A DNA stretch of 64,000 nucleotides from CAWGJF01 sp963715745 (GCA_963715745.1 OY970271.1:1674001-1738000); one strand, 5' to 3'; shown: positions 25,774-35,978, counted from the stretch's first letter. Notes: a model not told the origin generated them from the letters alone. A program made the numbers and translations.

Positions 25774-26769
25774 ATGGAAAAACTTAACATCGGAGTTATT
25801 GGTACCGGTCACCTGGGTAAACTGCATACAAAATTATTAGCTGAAATTAATAATGCTAATCTTGTTGGTATTTATGATGCAAATCCGGAACAGGCAAAAT
25901 CAGTTGCAAAGGAATTAAATGTAAAATCATTTGAAAAAATTGATCAACTTCTGGAATTTGTAAATGCGGTTTCAATTGCAGCAACAACAAGTGCTCATTA
26001 CGAGCTTGCAAAATATTGTTTTGAAAAAAATGTGCATGTTTTTATTGAGAAACCAATTACAGCTACAATTCCACAGGCTGAAGAGATTGTAAAAATATCA
26101 AAAGAAAAAAATCTAAAGCTGCAGGTCGGACATATCGAACGGTTCAATCCTGCACTTGTTTCTATGGAAGAATTAATAAATGATCCGATGTTTATTCAAA
26201 CTGACAGGCTTGCACAATTCAATCCCCGTGGAACTGATGTAGCTGTAGTACTTGACTTAATGATTCACGATATCGATATAATTTTAAGTCTTGTTAAAAG
26301 TGAAGTTAAAGAGATAAAAGCAAACGGCGTTCCTGTTGTTTCAGATAATGTTGATATCGCAAATGCAAGAATTGAATTTGAAAACGGCGCAGTCGCTAAT
26401 GTTACAGCAAGCAGAATTTCCCAAAAGAAAATGAGAAAGATGAGAATCTTTCAGCGTGATTGTTATATAGCATTGGATTTTATAACCGGTATTTCTGACG
26501 TTTATCGACTTTTGCCAATGGAAAAAGAGTTTGATCAATCTTATATTCCATTTGGTGAAATTGGAGTGGGGGCAAAAAAGAAACGTCTTGTTTATTCACA
26601 GCCAGAACACCGAGAAATAAATGCACTTAAATATGAACTTCAGCTTTTCGTTGATGCAGTAATAAGTGGAAAAGAATTGGTTGTTTCTGGTGAAGATGGG
26701 CTGCGTGCATTAAAAGTTGCTGAAAGAATATTGAATCAAATAGAATTAAACCTGAAAGGGAGGCAATGA
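25774..26769 (+). CDS. Gfo/Idh/MocA family oxidoreductase
   Basis: The 331-residue NAD(P)-dependent oxidoreductase has an N-terminal Rossmann motif (IGVIGTGHLGKLHTK), the family motif VFIEKPITATIPQAEEIV with the conserved EKP lysine, VGHIERFNPA, and DLMIHDIDIIL with the catalytic His. Substrates of the family are usually sugars, inositols or their nucleotides; this one is not identifiable. It lies three bases after the plug gene and overlaps the next gene by four, so it belongs to a five-gene run that may be an operon. Confidence 0.88.
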   Translation: MEKLNIGVIGTGHLGKLHTKLLAEINNANLVGIYDANPEQAKSVAKELNVKSFEKIDQLLEFVNAVSIAATTSAHYELAKYCFEKNVHVFIEKPITATIPQAEEIVKISKEKNLKLQVGHIERFNPALVSMEELINDPMFIQTDRLAQFNPRGTDVAVVLDLMIHDIDIILSLVKSEVKEIKANGVPVVSDNVDIANARIEFENGAVANVTASRISQKKMRKMRIFQRDCYIALDFITGISDVYRLLPMEKEFDQSYIPFGEIGVGAKKKRLVYSQPEHREINALKYELQLFVDAVISGKELVVSGEDGLRALKVAERILNQIELNLKGRQ

Positions 26770-27377
26770 AAAAATTAATATTTACTTCGTTTATTATTTT
26801 TGCAATTCTTGGTGGATTAAATTGCAGTGTTTATGAAACAATTACGAATCTTTCAAGATTACAGTTCAAGTTAGGTGATGTAAATAATTTTACAATTGGT
26901 GGTGTAAATATTTCAGGCAAATCTAAGTTCCAGGATTTTACTACCCTGGAGATAATTAATCTTACTTCAACTTTAACTACAGGAAAATTTCCTGTTTCAT
27001 TCGTTTTGAATGTAGACGCAAAAAATCCTAACGACGGAACAGGTGGTTATCCAAAAACCAATGCAACTTTGCAATCATTTGCCTGGAGGTTGAAAATTGA
27101 TGACAAGCAGACGATTTCTGGCGACATTGGCAATCCTTTGACTGTTCCGGGTACTGGTGAATCCATTGAAGTACCTTTAACAATGGAAATGGATTTACTA
27201 AATTTCTTTAACAATAATGGGCTGGAATCTTTAATAAATCTGGCTTTAGCACTTGGCGGTCAGCAGGGTTCTTCTTCAAGATTAACTTTGTTCGCAAAAC
27301 CAACTGTTTCAACTTCTATTGGAAATATTTCTTATCCCGGTGAACTTACAATTGTTGACTCCAGATTTACAAACTAA
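26766..27377 (+). CDS. LEA14-like (late embryogenesis abundant type 2) lipoprotein
   Basis: The 203-residue protein has a lipoprotein leader with lipobox LGGLNC, then a beta-rich domain typical of LEA type 2 proteins: FTIGGVNISGKSKF, FPVSFVLNVDAKNPND, ATLQSFAWRLKIDDKQTISG and PLTVPGTGESIEVPLTMEM. These motifs are the usual strands around the NPN-type turn. It is probably anchored in an envelope membrane; family function is uncertain. ATGA overlap with the oxidoreductase gene. Confidence 0.7.
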   Translation: MKKLIFTSFIIFAILGGLNCSVYETITNLSRLQFKLGDVNNFTIGGVNISGKSKFQDFTTLEIINLTSTLTTGKFPVSFVLNVDAKNPNDGTGGYPKTNATLQSFAWRLKIDDKQTISGDIGNPLTVPGTGESIEVPLTMEMDLLNFFNNNGLESLINLALALGGQQGSSSRLTLFAKPTVSTSIGNISYPGELTIVDSRFTN

Positions 27378-27400
27378 ATGTTTTTATATTCTAATTATAA

Positions 27401-28366
27401 ATGAGTGACAAAAAAGCAAAATATGTTATCGGTGTTGATCTTGGCGGAACAAGCATTAAGTTTGGAATTGTTTCTCATTCCGGCAAGCTGATAAAAAAAT
27501 ATTCAATGAAGACTAATGCTGAAAAAGGACCGAAGACGGTAATTGAAAATATTAAAAAGGGAATACAATTATTTATTAAGGATAAAAAGTATAAAATAGA
27601 AGGAATCGGAATCGGCTGCCCCGGAGTTGTGACACCTAGAACAGGAATTGTTGAAAACCCGCCGAACTTACCAGGCTGGAATAGGGTAAATGTTGGAAGT
27701 ATTATTTCTCAGGAATTTAAGAAACAGGTATTTGTAGATAATGATGCAAATACTGCTGCAATTGGTGAATTTATTTTCGGAAATGGCAAACGTTATAATT
27801 CATTTATTATGGTTACACTTGGTACCGGCGTTGGCGGAGGAATAATAATAGACAAAAAAATATATCACGGTGAAAAAGGTGCAGCAGGAGAGATTGGTCA
27901 CATTTCAATAGATTACAACGGACCAAAATGTAACTGCGGTTCATACGGCTGTATTGAAGCATATGCAGGTAATCAGTATTTAAGAGAGAGAGTTAGAAAC
28001 GAATTAAAAAACCATCCCGAATCTGAAATGTGGAAATTGATAGAAAATGATCTTAGTAAAGTTTCTCCGCGTAATATTCAGTACGCAGCTGAACTGGGAG
28101 ATGTTTATGCAAAATCTGTAATTACAGAATTAGGTGTCAGGCTTGGATCTGCTTTTGCATCCTTGTGCAATGTGCTGGATATAAACGTATTTATTGTAGG
28201 TGGTGGTTTGGCAGGATTCGGTAAACCGCTTTTTGATTCTATTGAGAAAACCACAATTAAAAGAGTACTTGCTCCAATAAAATCACGCGTTAAAGTTTTA
28301 CCTGCCAGACTCAAAAATGATGCTGGTATTAAAGGTGCATCTGCTTTAGTTTTTCACCGCAACTGA
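27401..28366 (+). CDS. ROK family sugar kinase
   Basis: The 321-residue protein has the ROK layout: phosphate loop IGVDLGGTSIKFGIV, VDNDANTAAIGEF with the catalytic Asp, VTLGTGVGGGIIID, GEIGHISIDYNG and the zinc motif CNCGSYGCIE. There is no N-terminal helix-turn-helix, so it is a kinase (glucokinase or another hexose/N-acetylhexosamine kinase) rather than a ROK repressor. It follows the LEA14-like gene by 23 bases, and an AT-rich hairpin lies 52 bases downstream. Confidence 0.9.
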   Translation: MSDKKAKYVIGVDLGGTSIKFGIVSHSGKLIKKYSMKTNAEKGPKTVIENIKKGIQLFIKDKKYKIEGIGIGCPGVVTPRTGIVENPPNLPGWNRVNVGSIISQEFKKQVFVDNDANTAAIGEFIFGNGKRYNSFIMVTLGTGVGGGIIIDKKIYHGEKGAAGEIGHISIDYNGPKCNCGSYGCIEAYAGNQYLRERVRNELKNHPESEMWKLIENDLSKVSPRNIQYAAELGDVYAKSVITELGVRLGSAFASLCNVLDINVFIVGGGLAGFGKPLFDSIEKTTIKRVLAPIKSRVKVLPARLKNDAGIKGASALVFHRN

Positions 28367-28702
28367 TATTTACTTTCTTCATTAATTAATAATTATCTGT
28401 AAAGTTTACTTTTAAAGAATTACAAATTTACATTTTTGTAATTTGCAAGTTGAAAAAATGAACGTGAAGGTATTTAAATTTTCAGTAAAATATTTGATGT
28501 TATAATATCATCATCGTGTCTGATTAAAAATAATTGTTAATCGTAAAATACTTTTCCAATAAAGTATTTTAATTAACAAAGGGGACCAAGATGTTATGCT
28601 TTAATCTTAATTTAGTATTTTCTTTTCTTTTTTTATACTTTCCAAGTAATGTATTAAAACTCAATTTAAATTTTATTACAACAAAAATGTGGGAGGTATA
28701 AA
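28367..28702 (+). other. Leader region of T9SS cargo cluster
   Basis: The 336 bases hold an AT-rich hairpin (AATTACAAA 28418-28426 with TTTGTAATT 28435-28443, no U-tract, a weak terminator candidate) and a small frame at 28591-28701. Otherwise nothing recognisable. A promoter for the three-gene cluster is expected here. Confidence 0.5.
28591..28701 (+). CDS. Possible 36-residue hydrophobic leader peptide
   Basis: An ATG preceded by AAGGGGACC opens a 36-codon frame encoding MLCFNLNLVFSFLFLYF followed by a polar tail. Its last codons contain GGGAGG, which is also the ribosome site of the next gene, and its stop TAA ends one base before that gene's ATG. This geometry suits a translationally coupled leader peptide. 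It could also be chance. Confidence 0.35.
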   Translation: MLCFNLNLVFSFLFLYFPSNVLKLNLNFITTKMWEV

Positions 28703-29944
28703 ATGAAAAAATTATTACCACTAATCTTTCTTTTTATAATATCCGTGGAAGCACAAATTTACCCACCGGCTGTTGAGGTTTGGAGTGAGCCTGTTAGAGT
28801 TGATTCATTAGCAGAAAGGTTTAAAGGTGAAGATAGCCCATTTTTAACTGTTGATATGATGACGCTTTATTTATTCAAAACTTCAGCAATATGTGTTTCT
28901 CATAAAGTAGATACATTATGGTCTCTACCTGTATCTCTAAATAACAATGTTAATAATGGAAATCCGATTCGTCATCCCTCAATAAGTTATGACAAGGAAA
29001 GATTATACTATAGCCGATGGGGAGGATATGGCAATTGGGACTTATGGTATAGTCCTTGGGATTCAGCATCGAAGGATTGGAAAACTTCTATGAATCTTGA
29101 ACAAAATGTAAACAACTGGTGGGGAGATTATTATGTTTACGAATTAAGTGAAGATACATTGTATTGTATAAATGATTTATGGGCAGGGCAAGGAGTTTGT
29201 ATTTACGTAAAAGACAGTATAAGTAATGATTGGGAGATTGTAGATAGTTCCAATTATAGTCATCCTTTTGGTTATGGAGATATAAGGGGATTAAGTATTA
29301 CAGCAGATAGGAGAAAAGCATATTTCAGCAGATATATCTCATTGATTGCAGATTCCTTACAATCAGAATTATATATGACATTCTGGGATACATTAGAGAA
29401 TCATTGGGGAGATGTTTATGAACTTAATATTAATTCAAATGCTTTTCAACCTCAAGGTTCTTTCGGACGGATAGGAGGATGGGATGAATATCCCTGGATT
29501 TCACCAGATGGCAAAGTTTTGTTTTTTACTTCTAATAGAGATGCTGCTAGAGAAGATACTACAACAGCTCCAGACATTTATATGTCTATCCTATTAATTG
29601 ATGAAAACGGTAACCCTGTGAGCGTAAATGATTTACCTGATGTGGGTTCAATCATTAATAATTGTCTCCTTCATCAGAATTATCCCAATCCCTTAAACTC
29701 AACTACAAATATTAAATTTTTCTTGCCGAAAAGTTATGAGGTAAGTTTAATTATTTACGATATTCTTGGTAATGAAATATTTAATGCAATTAATAACCAA
29801 ACAATGAGTGCCGGGTGGCACAATTATCAATTAAACTTTAATTCAATCGGAGGTGATAAATATGAGATAAGCAGCGGTGTTTTTATATATAAATTAACGA
29901 CATCGGGGGAATCGTTATCTAAAAAACTACTTTATTTAAAATAA
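28703..29944 (+). CDS. T9SS-secreted PD40-like beta-propeller protein
   Basis: The 413-residue protein has a signal peptide (MKKLLPLIFLFIISVEAQ). A propeller built from PD40/WD40-like repeats follows (HPSISYDKERLYYSRWGG, PWISPDGKVLFFTSNRD), and then a C-terminal T9SS sorting domain with the variant signature NYPNPLNSTTNI, ending KKLLYLK. Such proteins are surface-bound or released after cleavage of the sorting domain; a ligand is not evident. It is the first of three tandem cargo genes, 17 bases from the next. Confidence 0.8.
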   Translation: MKKLLPLIFLFIISVEAQIYPPAVEVWSEPVRVDSLAERFKGEDSPFLTVDMMTLYLFKTSAICVSHKVDTLWSLPVSLNNNVNNGNPIRHPSISYDKERLYYSRWGGYGNWDLWYSPWDSASKDWKTSMNLEQNVNNWWGDYYVYELSEDTLYCINDLWAGQGVCIYVKDSISNDWEIVDSSNYSHPFGYGDIRGLSITADRRKAYFSRYISLIADSLQSELYMTFWDTLENHWGDVYELNINSNAFQPQGSFGRIGGWDEYPWISPDGKVLFFTSNRDAAREDTTTAPDIYMSILLIDENGNPVSVNDLPDVGSIINNCLLHQNYPNPLNSTTNIKFFLPKSYEVSLIIYDILGNEIFNAINNQTMSAGWHNYQLNFNSIGGDKYEISSGVFIYKLTTSGESLSKKLLYLK

Positions 29945-29961
29945 AACAGGGAGAAATTGAA

Positions 29962-31602
29962 ATGAAAAAAATATTAATACTTATAACTGTATTAGCAACG
30001 GAAACCTTCTCCCAATCCCCTGCTTTTTACCCGCAGGAACTCTGGAGAGTGAGCGGCTACGGGATGGGATTTAATGTTGAAGTGCACGACATAAACAACG
30101 ACGGCAAGCAGGATATAATAGTAGGCAACTGGAATGACACTTACGTTTATTACGGCGGGGCAGCATTGCTTGATTCCACAGTTGATATTACTTATACAGG
30201 CAGGTGCCTTGCTGTTTGTGATTACAACGGAGACGGTTACAAAGATTTGATTACAATGCACTTTACAAACTATGACAGCACAAGGAACGATTACAATGGG
30301 GAAATATTATTTTACTACGGCAGCAACACAACACCTAATATAGATACAATTCCTGAGTATTCAATTCCCTTGCCTACACAGTTCCCAAACAGGGACGGGT
30401 TTTCGGCTGGAACTGGTAAACCAGGCGTTGATTATGGAGATTTTAACAATGATGGTAAATATGACATAGTTATTAATTCAATAAATGTTTTACCTGAATT
30501 AAGCATTGGTGCAATTTATATTTATATGGGTAACGAAATTCCGCCTGATACAACCACATTTAAGATTAAAGGAAGAGAAGAACTTGGAATGCCGTTAATT
30601 TATAACTATGGATATTATTATGAGGTTGGAAACATTAATGGGGACGACTATAATGATTTAATATTAAGCTTTAAAGTGCAAACAATACCACCTAATTCTC
30701 AGGATAGTTTAGACGTATTTCATTTTTATCTTGGTAACGGCAGTTTTTCATTCTATGAAGGAGGTCAGACTTTCAGTTATGAGTCTAAATTGAAAAATAC
30801 AAATTATTCTTATGGATGGGTTAAACGCCAATTTTCTGTATTAGATTTAAATGGGTCATTAATACCTGATCTAATGATAAATCACTTTTATAAAGATTCA
30901 ACAAATCATGTTCATTTTGGTTCGATAAATGTTATTGATACAATACCATCATTTTATATAACAGACCCAGATACAACAAGACCTGATATAATTGTAGGCC
31001 AACTAGGTCACGATATAGGGGATTTTAATAATGACGGCTACAATGACTTTCTTTTAAAAGTTGCCGGGTACAAGACTTTTTCAGTTCATTTAGGCGGACC
31101 TTATTTAAATAACCGTAATCCTTATGGATTGAAAGGTTTGCTGGAATCATATTCTACAACCTTCCCATCAAAAGCAATGGGTTGTAACGACCAAAATGGA
31201 GACGGTATAAAAGATTTTGTAGTCACTGCTAATCCATATCACGAAGATGAAATAGGGTATGTAATAATATACAAAGGGAGAGACGATATTGTTGTAAACT
31301 CAATTGAAGAAGAAAGAGAAAATATCCCAACTGACTTTTCTTTGGTCCAAAATTATCCGAATCCATTCAACTCATCTACAGTAATCGGTTACCGGTTATC
31401 AGTTATCAGCAAGGTTAAGATTACAATTTATGATTTACTTGGGAAGGAAGTAGCAGTACTTCTTAATGAAGAAAAACCTGCGGGAGAGTATAGGTTAAAT
31501 TTTGATGCAGGTAAATATAAACTTGCTTCCGGGATTTACTTCTGTGAATTGAAAGTAAACAATAATTATTCTTCAAGAATAAAGATGACTTATTTAAAAT
31601 AA
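29962..31602 (+). CDS. T9SS-secreted FG-GAP/VCBS repeat protein
   Basis: The 546-residue protein has a signal peptide and about seven integrin-like FG-GAP repeats marked by calcium loops: DINNDGKQDIIVG, DYNGDGYKDLI, DFNNDGKYDIV, NINGDDYNDLI, DLNGSLIPDLM, DFNNDGYNDFLL and DQNGDGIKDFV. The C-terminal T9SS domain begins QNYPNPFNSSTVIGYR. It is probably a surface beta-propeller adhesin or binding protein. GGGAGAAATTGAAATG forms its translation start and recurs almost exactly at the next gene. Base composition is slightly GC-richer at its 5' end than later in the gene. Confidence 0.85.
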   Translation: MKKILILITVLATETFSQSPAFYPQELWRVSGYGMGFNVEVHDINNDGKQDIIVGNWNDTYVYYGGAALLDSTVDITYTGRCLAVCDYNGDGYKDLITMHFTNYDSTRNDYNGEILFYYGSNTTPNIDTIPEYSIPLPTQFPNRDGFSAGTGKPGVDYGDFNNDGKYDIVINSINVLPELSIGAIYIYMGNEIPPDTTTFKIKGREELGMPLIYNYGYYYEVGNINGDDYNDLILSFKVQTIPPNSQDSLDVFHFYLGNGSFSFYEGGQTFSYESKLKNTNYSYGWVKRQFSVLDLNGSLIPDLMINHFYKDSTNHVHFGSINVIDTIPSFYITDPDTTRPDIIVGQLGHDIGDFNNDGYNDFLLKVAGYKTFSVHLGGPYLNNRNPYGLKGLLESYSTTFPSKAMGCNDQNGDGIKDFVVTANPYHEDEIGYVIIYKGRDDIVVNSIEEERENIPTDFSLVQNYPNPFNSSTVIGYRLSVISKVKITIYDLLGKEVAVLLNEEKPAGEYRLNFDAGKYKLASGIYFCELKVNNNYSSRIKMTYLK

Positions 31603-31620
31603 ACAAGGGGAGAAATTGAA

Positions 31621-34600
31621 ATGAAAAAACTATTTACAATTATCGCTTTGGTTACGAATATTTTATTTGCACAACAAACAGAATTTATAGTGGGTGCAGA
31701 GCACGTAAGTGCAATGGGGAACTTTGACTGGTATGGGAATTTACCGCATAGCGATTACTACTGGAATAAAGTAAAAGAATTCGGATTAAATTATGCAGGA
31801 TTAAAGTATTTCCAGAAATATCCTAACGATATAAATCCAACAGTTGGCACAAGATCTAAGACGGATATTATTGCAGATATAAACAAAGCAAACGCACTAG
31901 GAATAAAAGTATTTTTATATAATGGGTTTGATCACTATGAAAGTAATCCAAGGGTTGATCCGCAAAGATGGGTTTACCAGGTGGAAAAAGTAACGGGGAA
32001 TGATCTCAACGATTTTTTGAATGTACCAACAGGGGAACCAGTTAGTGATTTTCCTCTTTTGGAAGCACTGACCCATTGGAATTTAGCTCCTCCTCCCGAC
32101 GGAACCCCTAATTTCTTGCATTTGAGACCCGGTATTGATCCTTACGGATTAGTAGCGAGCGGCTTAAGAGAAAAAGATCTTCAGCCGGATGGGCAGAAAT
32201 ATCAGCTAAAGATTAGAATGCGTCTGCCTTCAGCTACTACTTATGTACACGTACCTGTCTGCACTCTTAAAGTATTTTACGACGACGGCGCAGAAATAGA
32301 AGGTTATGTTTATGCAGATGACTTTTCTAATAATAACTGGAAAGAAGTTCATGTAATGTGTTTTATGAAATACCCGGATGGGCCGGTATATTGTGGCGCA
32401 GAAGACCCGCCGGATATTTATACTTACCCGGATTCAATCGGAACAAACCAGATACCTAATATGATTATTGACCCTGAAGTTACAAATACACCTTACGATT
32501 ACCGCATATACTGGAGCAGCACAGCTCCGTTCAACTATACTGTTGATATTGATTACATTGCGGTAGATGATTTAAATGCTCATAAATTATTCACACACGT
32601 CTGGGACAACAGAATAGAAGATGCTGTAAACAACGATTATTTGAATAACCAGGGTATAATAAATTTTCAGGCGCACGATGAAGTGCCGGTAACTCACCTG
32701 TTCGCAACAAGATACATTCAGCAAAAAATGCAAAGTGTTCTGGGAAATTCAGACAGGTATCCGCTTAGCTATCATTATTATTGCCCTGCAATACCGTTTA
32801 CACATCCGGCTCCGATTACAAAAAGATATATCTGGGAAACAGGTATGAACGTACTTTTTACATTTGTTTACCCATTCCACTGGTCAGATACTGTCTTTCC
32901 TGATGATCCTGATAAGAACACATATGACGAATATGTACAAGAAAACACATTCGATATAGTTCTCATTCCTAGTCTAGAAGATCATATTGCCGGCGCACTG
33001 CAATTTGAAAAGCCATTCTGGTTTGTGCCGCAGGCGCACAAATGGTATAAGTGGAATCAGCAATGGCAAAGAGAGCCATCACCCTATGAAATAAAAGCTA
33101 TGACGAATCTTGCTGTATGTTATGGTGCTAAAGGCATTCTATATTATTTGTATGCACATAGCTGGGTAGACCGTGATAGCATTAATGGTTTTTATTATCA
33201 CGATCCGAATAATTATGACGGTTTAATAAGAGAATATGATGACTACGGCTACCCGAAGTGGAATACAATAAAAGGATATAATCATCAACTGCTTGCAATG
33301 GGAGATGAGTTAATGTCTTTAACCTGGCTTGGTGCAACAAGCATTAATCAGCAAGAGCCGATACCAAACCCGTATATTACATCCGTGCAAGCGTTTTCAA
33401 ACTCTGTTCCTGATCCGGCTGATGAGACTTATGTTGAACTTGGATATTTCAAGAAAACAGACGAACAGAATAATGATAACCTTGAACATTTTTATGTCGT
33501 GAATAGGCGAACTTGGGTAGATAACCAAACATTTGAGGGTGACTCCCGTGATATCAGAATACAGTATGATAAAAGCTCTTCCAACCCAAACAACTTTTTC
33601 AACTGGACGGTAAAAGAAGTTGGTACAACTAACCATTGGAGCAGCGCAAGCCCTACAAATCAATTCACAGCCACTTATGAACCTGGCGACGGCAAATTAT
33701 TTAAATTGCAGCCAACAGTAATCGGCGGCGGGGATTTGCTTTACAACGAAACCATAAGCAGTAACATAGAGCTTCACGGAGATTTGCTAATTGAAGAAGA
33801 TGTCACTTTAACAATTAATTCTGACTATCACTGCTATGGAAAAATTTATTTGAAAGAAGGTAGCAAAATTGCAGGAACAGGCAGAGTTTATTTTCACGAT
33901 GGTAGTCAAATAGTAGTTAGTCAAAATGCTGCTAAAATTTGGGGTTTAAATTCAACAGATAAATTAGAACTTGATTTTACTAATGAAGAGGTGAGCGGAA
34001 TATCTGTTCGTAATGGAGGAACAATTGAACTTAAATACTGCGAAATAAAAAATGCTTATACTGGTGTTTCAACATTCCATAGCTCCAACTCAATAACTGC
34101 TGAGTATTGTACATTCGACAATATAACAGATTATGGTATCAGCGTTGGTAATAACAATACAGATTTAGATGTTGAACATTGCACTTTTAATAATTGCGGA
34201 GATTATTGTATTAACATTTTGGGTTCAGTTGTTAACAATCCTTATATATATGACAATACATTTATAGATTCTTATGGTGCAATTTCAGCTGTTAATAATA
34301 ATAATCAAGTAACATTTCTTTTAAATAGTGTAGAAAATTCAGAAATAGGTGTTTATGGTTCTAATGTAGCTTCATTCGCTGTACTCTATAATACTTTTGA
34401 TTCGGATCTGAACAGTATGCCCGGAGTATTTTTTGAAAGTTGTGGTGGTGTAATAGCGGGTAATACGATCACAGGTTACTCAAATGGAATTTCATTAGGC
34501 AATTCTTCACCTTATATCGGTAGCAATGAAATTACATACAATTTATATCACGGTCTTTCGATTGGGTCAGGCTCGAACCCAGTTATGGCGGGAGCCTATT

Positions 34601-35811
34601 TTTACACTGGATATAATACATTTCAGAATAATGGAAATTCAACAACAGGTACTGACGGCAGCGAAATATATTTCGGATATAACTCAAACGCGATTATGAG
34701 CCGTGGATGCAATTCAATTATTGACGATAGGTGTCCTCCCAATACTGAATGTAATGTTCAGGATTACCCTGTACAATTATTAATGAACTCTTCCGGTTTG
34801 TTAATCCCGATAACTGTTGAAGCTGAATACAATTATTGGGGCAATAGTCAATATTATGATCTGGAAGACAGGTTTGGAAATTTAATTGTTTATTATGAGC
34901 CTTATTATGGCAGCCCTTGCACGTACGAAGAACTTACAGGAGGGGAAAGTTTATATTTAACCACTTCTGATGGGAGAATTGTAGATACTACTCAAGTTAT
35001 GGCAACCGATTCACTAACTGCAACTGAGATGTTATCCTTTAAAGCCTTGAAATATTTTCTTACCGCAGATTACGATAGCGCAGAAACTATTTGCAATCAA
35101 ATTGTCAATAGTAACGATACTCTTTTTGCAAAACTCGAAGCATACCAGATGTTATATCAAATAGGTAAAATTGAATCAAAACCTGTTTCATATTTTACTA
35201 ATCTATACAATACTTTTTCCGGATTGAGCCAATCAACCTCAGATTCACTCTTAATTAAATTGTTTACTCAATTAGGATCACTTAGCTTAATTGGTAAACA
35301 AGAATACATTAGCGCGATAGATGAGTTTGATGATGTAATTGAGCAAAATCCAAATACAGAAGAAGCAGTTTTTGCAGAAATAGATGCCCTGACGACTGGA
35401 CTACTTATTGAAAATGATACAACACTTGGGAAAACTAAAGCTGGGAAGTATTTGGTTAAGTCAGATGAATATCAGGATCGTATAAAGAATATTCTGAAAA
35501 AGAATTTTGGTGTAAAACAGAATGTTGAAACAACAGAATCGATTCCGAAGCAGTATCAGTTATACCAAAATTATCCTAATCCTTTTAATCCTGTTACTAC
35601 AATCAAATACGATATTGTAAAACCTCAAAATGTCAAAGTAACAATATTTGATATTCTTGGTAGACAGGTTACTACGTTAGTTAATACCCAACAGCAACCG
35701 GGAACTTATACAATAACCTGGGACGCATCTAATGTCGCAAGCGGAATTTATTTCTATCAGCTTAAAACTAATGATTATGTTGATACTAAGAAGATGATAC
35801 TCCTGAAGTAA
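31621..35811 (+). CDS. Giant T9SS-secreted protein with parallel beta-helix
   Basis: This 1396-residue protein has a signal peptide and an N-terminal region of about 700 residues that I cannot name; EFGLNYAGLKYF and ANALGIKVFLYNG suggest a TIM-barrel-like glycosidase fold. A right-handed parallel beta-helix of the NosD/PbH1 type spans about 750-1090 (GGTIELKYCEIKNAYTGVS, YCTFDNITDYGISVG). A TPR-like helical stretch near 1140-1290 (FLTADYDSAETI, YISAIDEFDDVIEQNP) precedes a T9SS domain (QNYPNPFNPVTTIKYD). Polysaccharide binding or cleavage at the surface is plausible. It ends the three-gene cluster. Confidence 0.8.
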   Translation: MKKLFTIIALVTNILFAQQTEFIVGAEHVSAMGNFDWYGNLPHSDYYWNKVKEFGLNYAGLKYFQKYPNDINPTVGTRSKTDIIADINKANALGIKVFLYNGFDHYESNPRVDPQRWVYQVEKVTGNDLNDFLNVPTGEPVSDFPLLEALTHWNLAPPPDGTPNFLHLRPGIDPYGLVASGLREKDLQPDGQKYQLKIRMRLPSATTYVHVPVCTLKVFYDDGAEIEGYVYADDFSNNNWKEVHVMCFMKYPDGPVYCGAEDPPDIYTYPDSIGTNQIPNMIIDPEVTNTPYDYRIYWSSTAPFNYTVDIDYIAVDDLNAHKLFTHVWDNRIEDAVNNDYLNNQGIINFQAHDEVPVTHLFATRYIQQKMQSVLGNSDRYPLSYHYYCPAIPFTHPAPITKRYIWETGMNVLFTFVYPFHWSDTVFPDDPDKNTYDEYVQENTFDIVLIPSLEDHIAGALQFEKPFWFVPQAHKWYKWNQQWQREPSPYEIKAMTNLAVCYGAKGILYYLYAHSWVDRDSINGFYYHDPNNYDGLIREYDDYGYPKWNTIKGYNHQLLAMGDELMSLTWLGATSINQQEPIPNPYITSVQAFSNSVPDPADETYVELGYFKKTDEQNNDNLEHFYVVNRRTWVDNQTFEGDSRDIRIQYDKSSSNPNNFFNWTVKEVGTTNHWSSASPTNQFTATYEPGDGKLFKLQPTVIGGGDLLYNETISSNIELHGDLLIEEDVTLTINSDYHCYGKIYLKEGSKIAGTGRVYFHDGSQIVVSQNAAKIWGLNSTDKLELDFTNEEVSGISVRNGGTIELKYCEIKNAYTGVSTFHSSNSITAEYCTFDNITDYGISVGNNNTDLDVEHCTFNNCGDYCINILGSVVNNPYIYDNTFIDSYGAISAVNNNNQVTFLLNSVENSEIGVYGSNVASFAVLYNTFDSDLNSMPGVFFESCGGVIAGNTITGYSNGISLGNSSPYIGSNEITYNLYHGLSIGSGSNPVMAGAYFYTGYNTFQNNGNSTTGTDGSEIYFGYNSNAIMSRGCNSIIDDRCPPNTECNVQDYPVQLLMNSSGLLIPITVEAEYNYWGNSQYYDLEDRFGNLIVYYEPYYGSPCTYEELTGGESLYLTTSDGRIVDTTQVMATDSLTATEMLSFKALKYFLTADYDSAETICNQIVNSNDTLFAKLEAYQMLYQIGKIESKPVSYFTNLYNTFSGLSQSTSDSLLIKLFTQLGSLSLIGKQEYISAIDEFDDVIEQNPNTEEAVFAEIDALTTGLLIENDTTLGKTKAGKYLVKSDEYQDRIKNILKKNFGVKQNVETTESIPKQYQLYQNYPNPFNPVTTIKYDIVKPQNVKVTIFDILGRQVTTLVNTQQQPGTYTITWDASNVASGIYFYQLKTNDYVDTKKMILLK

Positions 35812-35836
35812 TAATTTTAGCTGGTAACTAGGTTTG

Positions 35837-35866
35837 AAGCCGGAGTTAAATGCTCCGGTTTTTTAT
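35837..35866 (+). terminator. Intrinsic terminator of the three-gene T9SS cluster
   Basis: CCGGAG (35840-35845) pairs with CTCCGG (35853-35858) around a 7-base loop, followed by TTTTTT. Wobble and A-T pairs extend the stem outward. It lies 28 bases after the cluster. Confidence 0.88.
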
Positions 35867-35978
35867 TATAGGTAATTCAAATATTTATACAAATTCACGA
35901 AGATTGTAACAAACTTTTTCCCGCTTCGTCAATTAGTTATACAGTATTTAATCAGCGTAGTAATTATTATTTTTCGGT

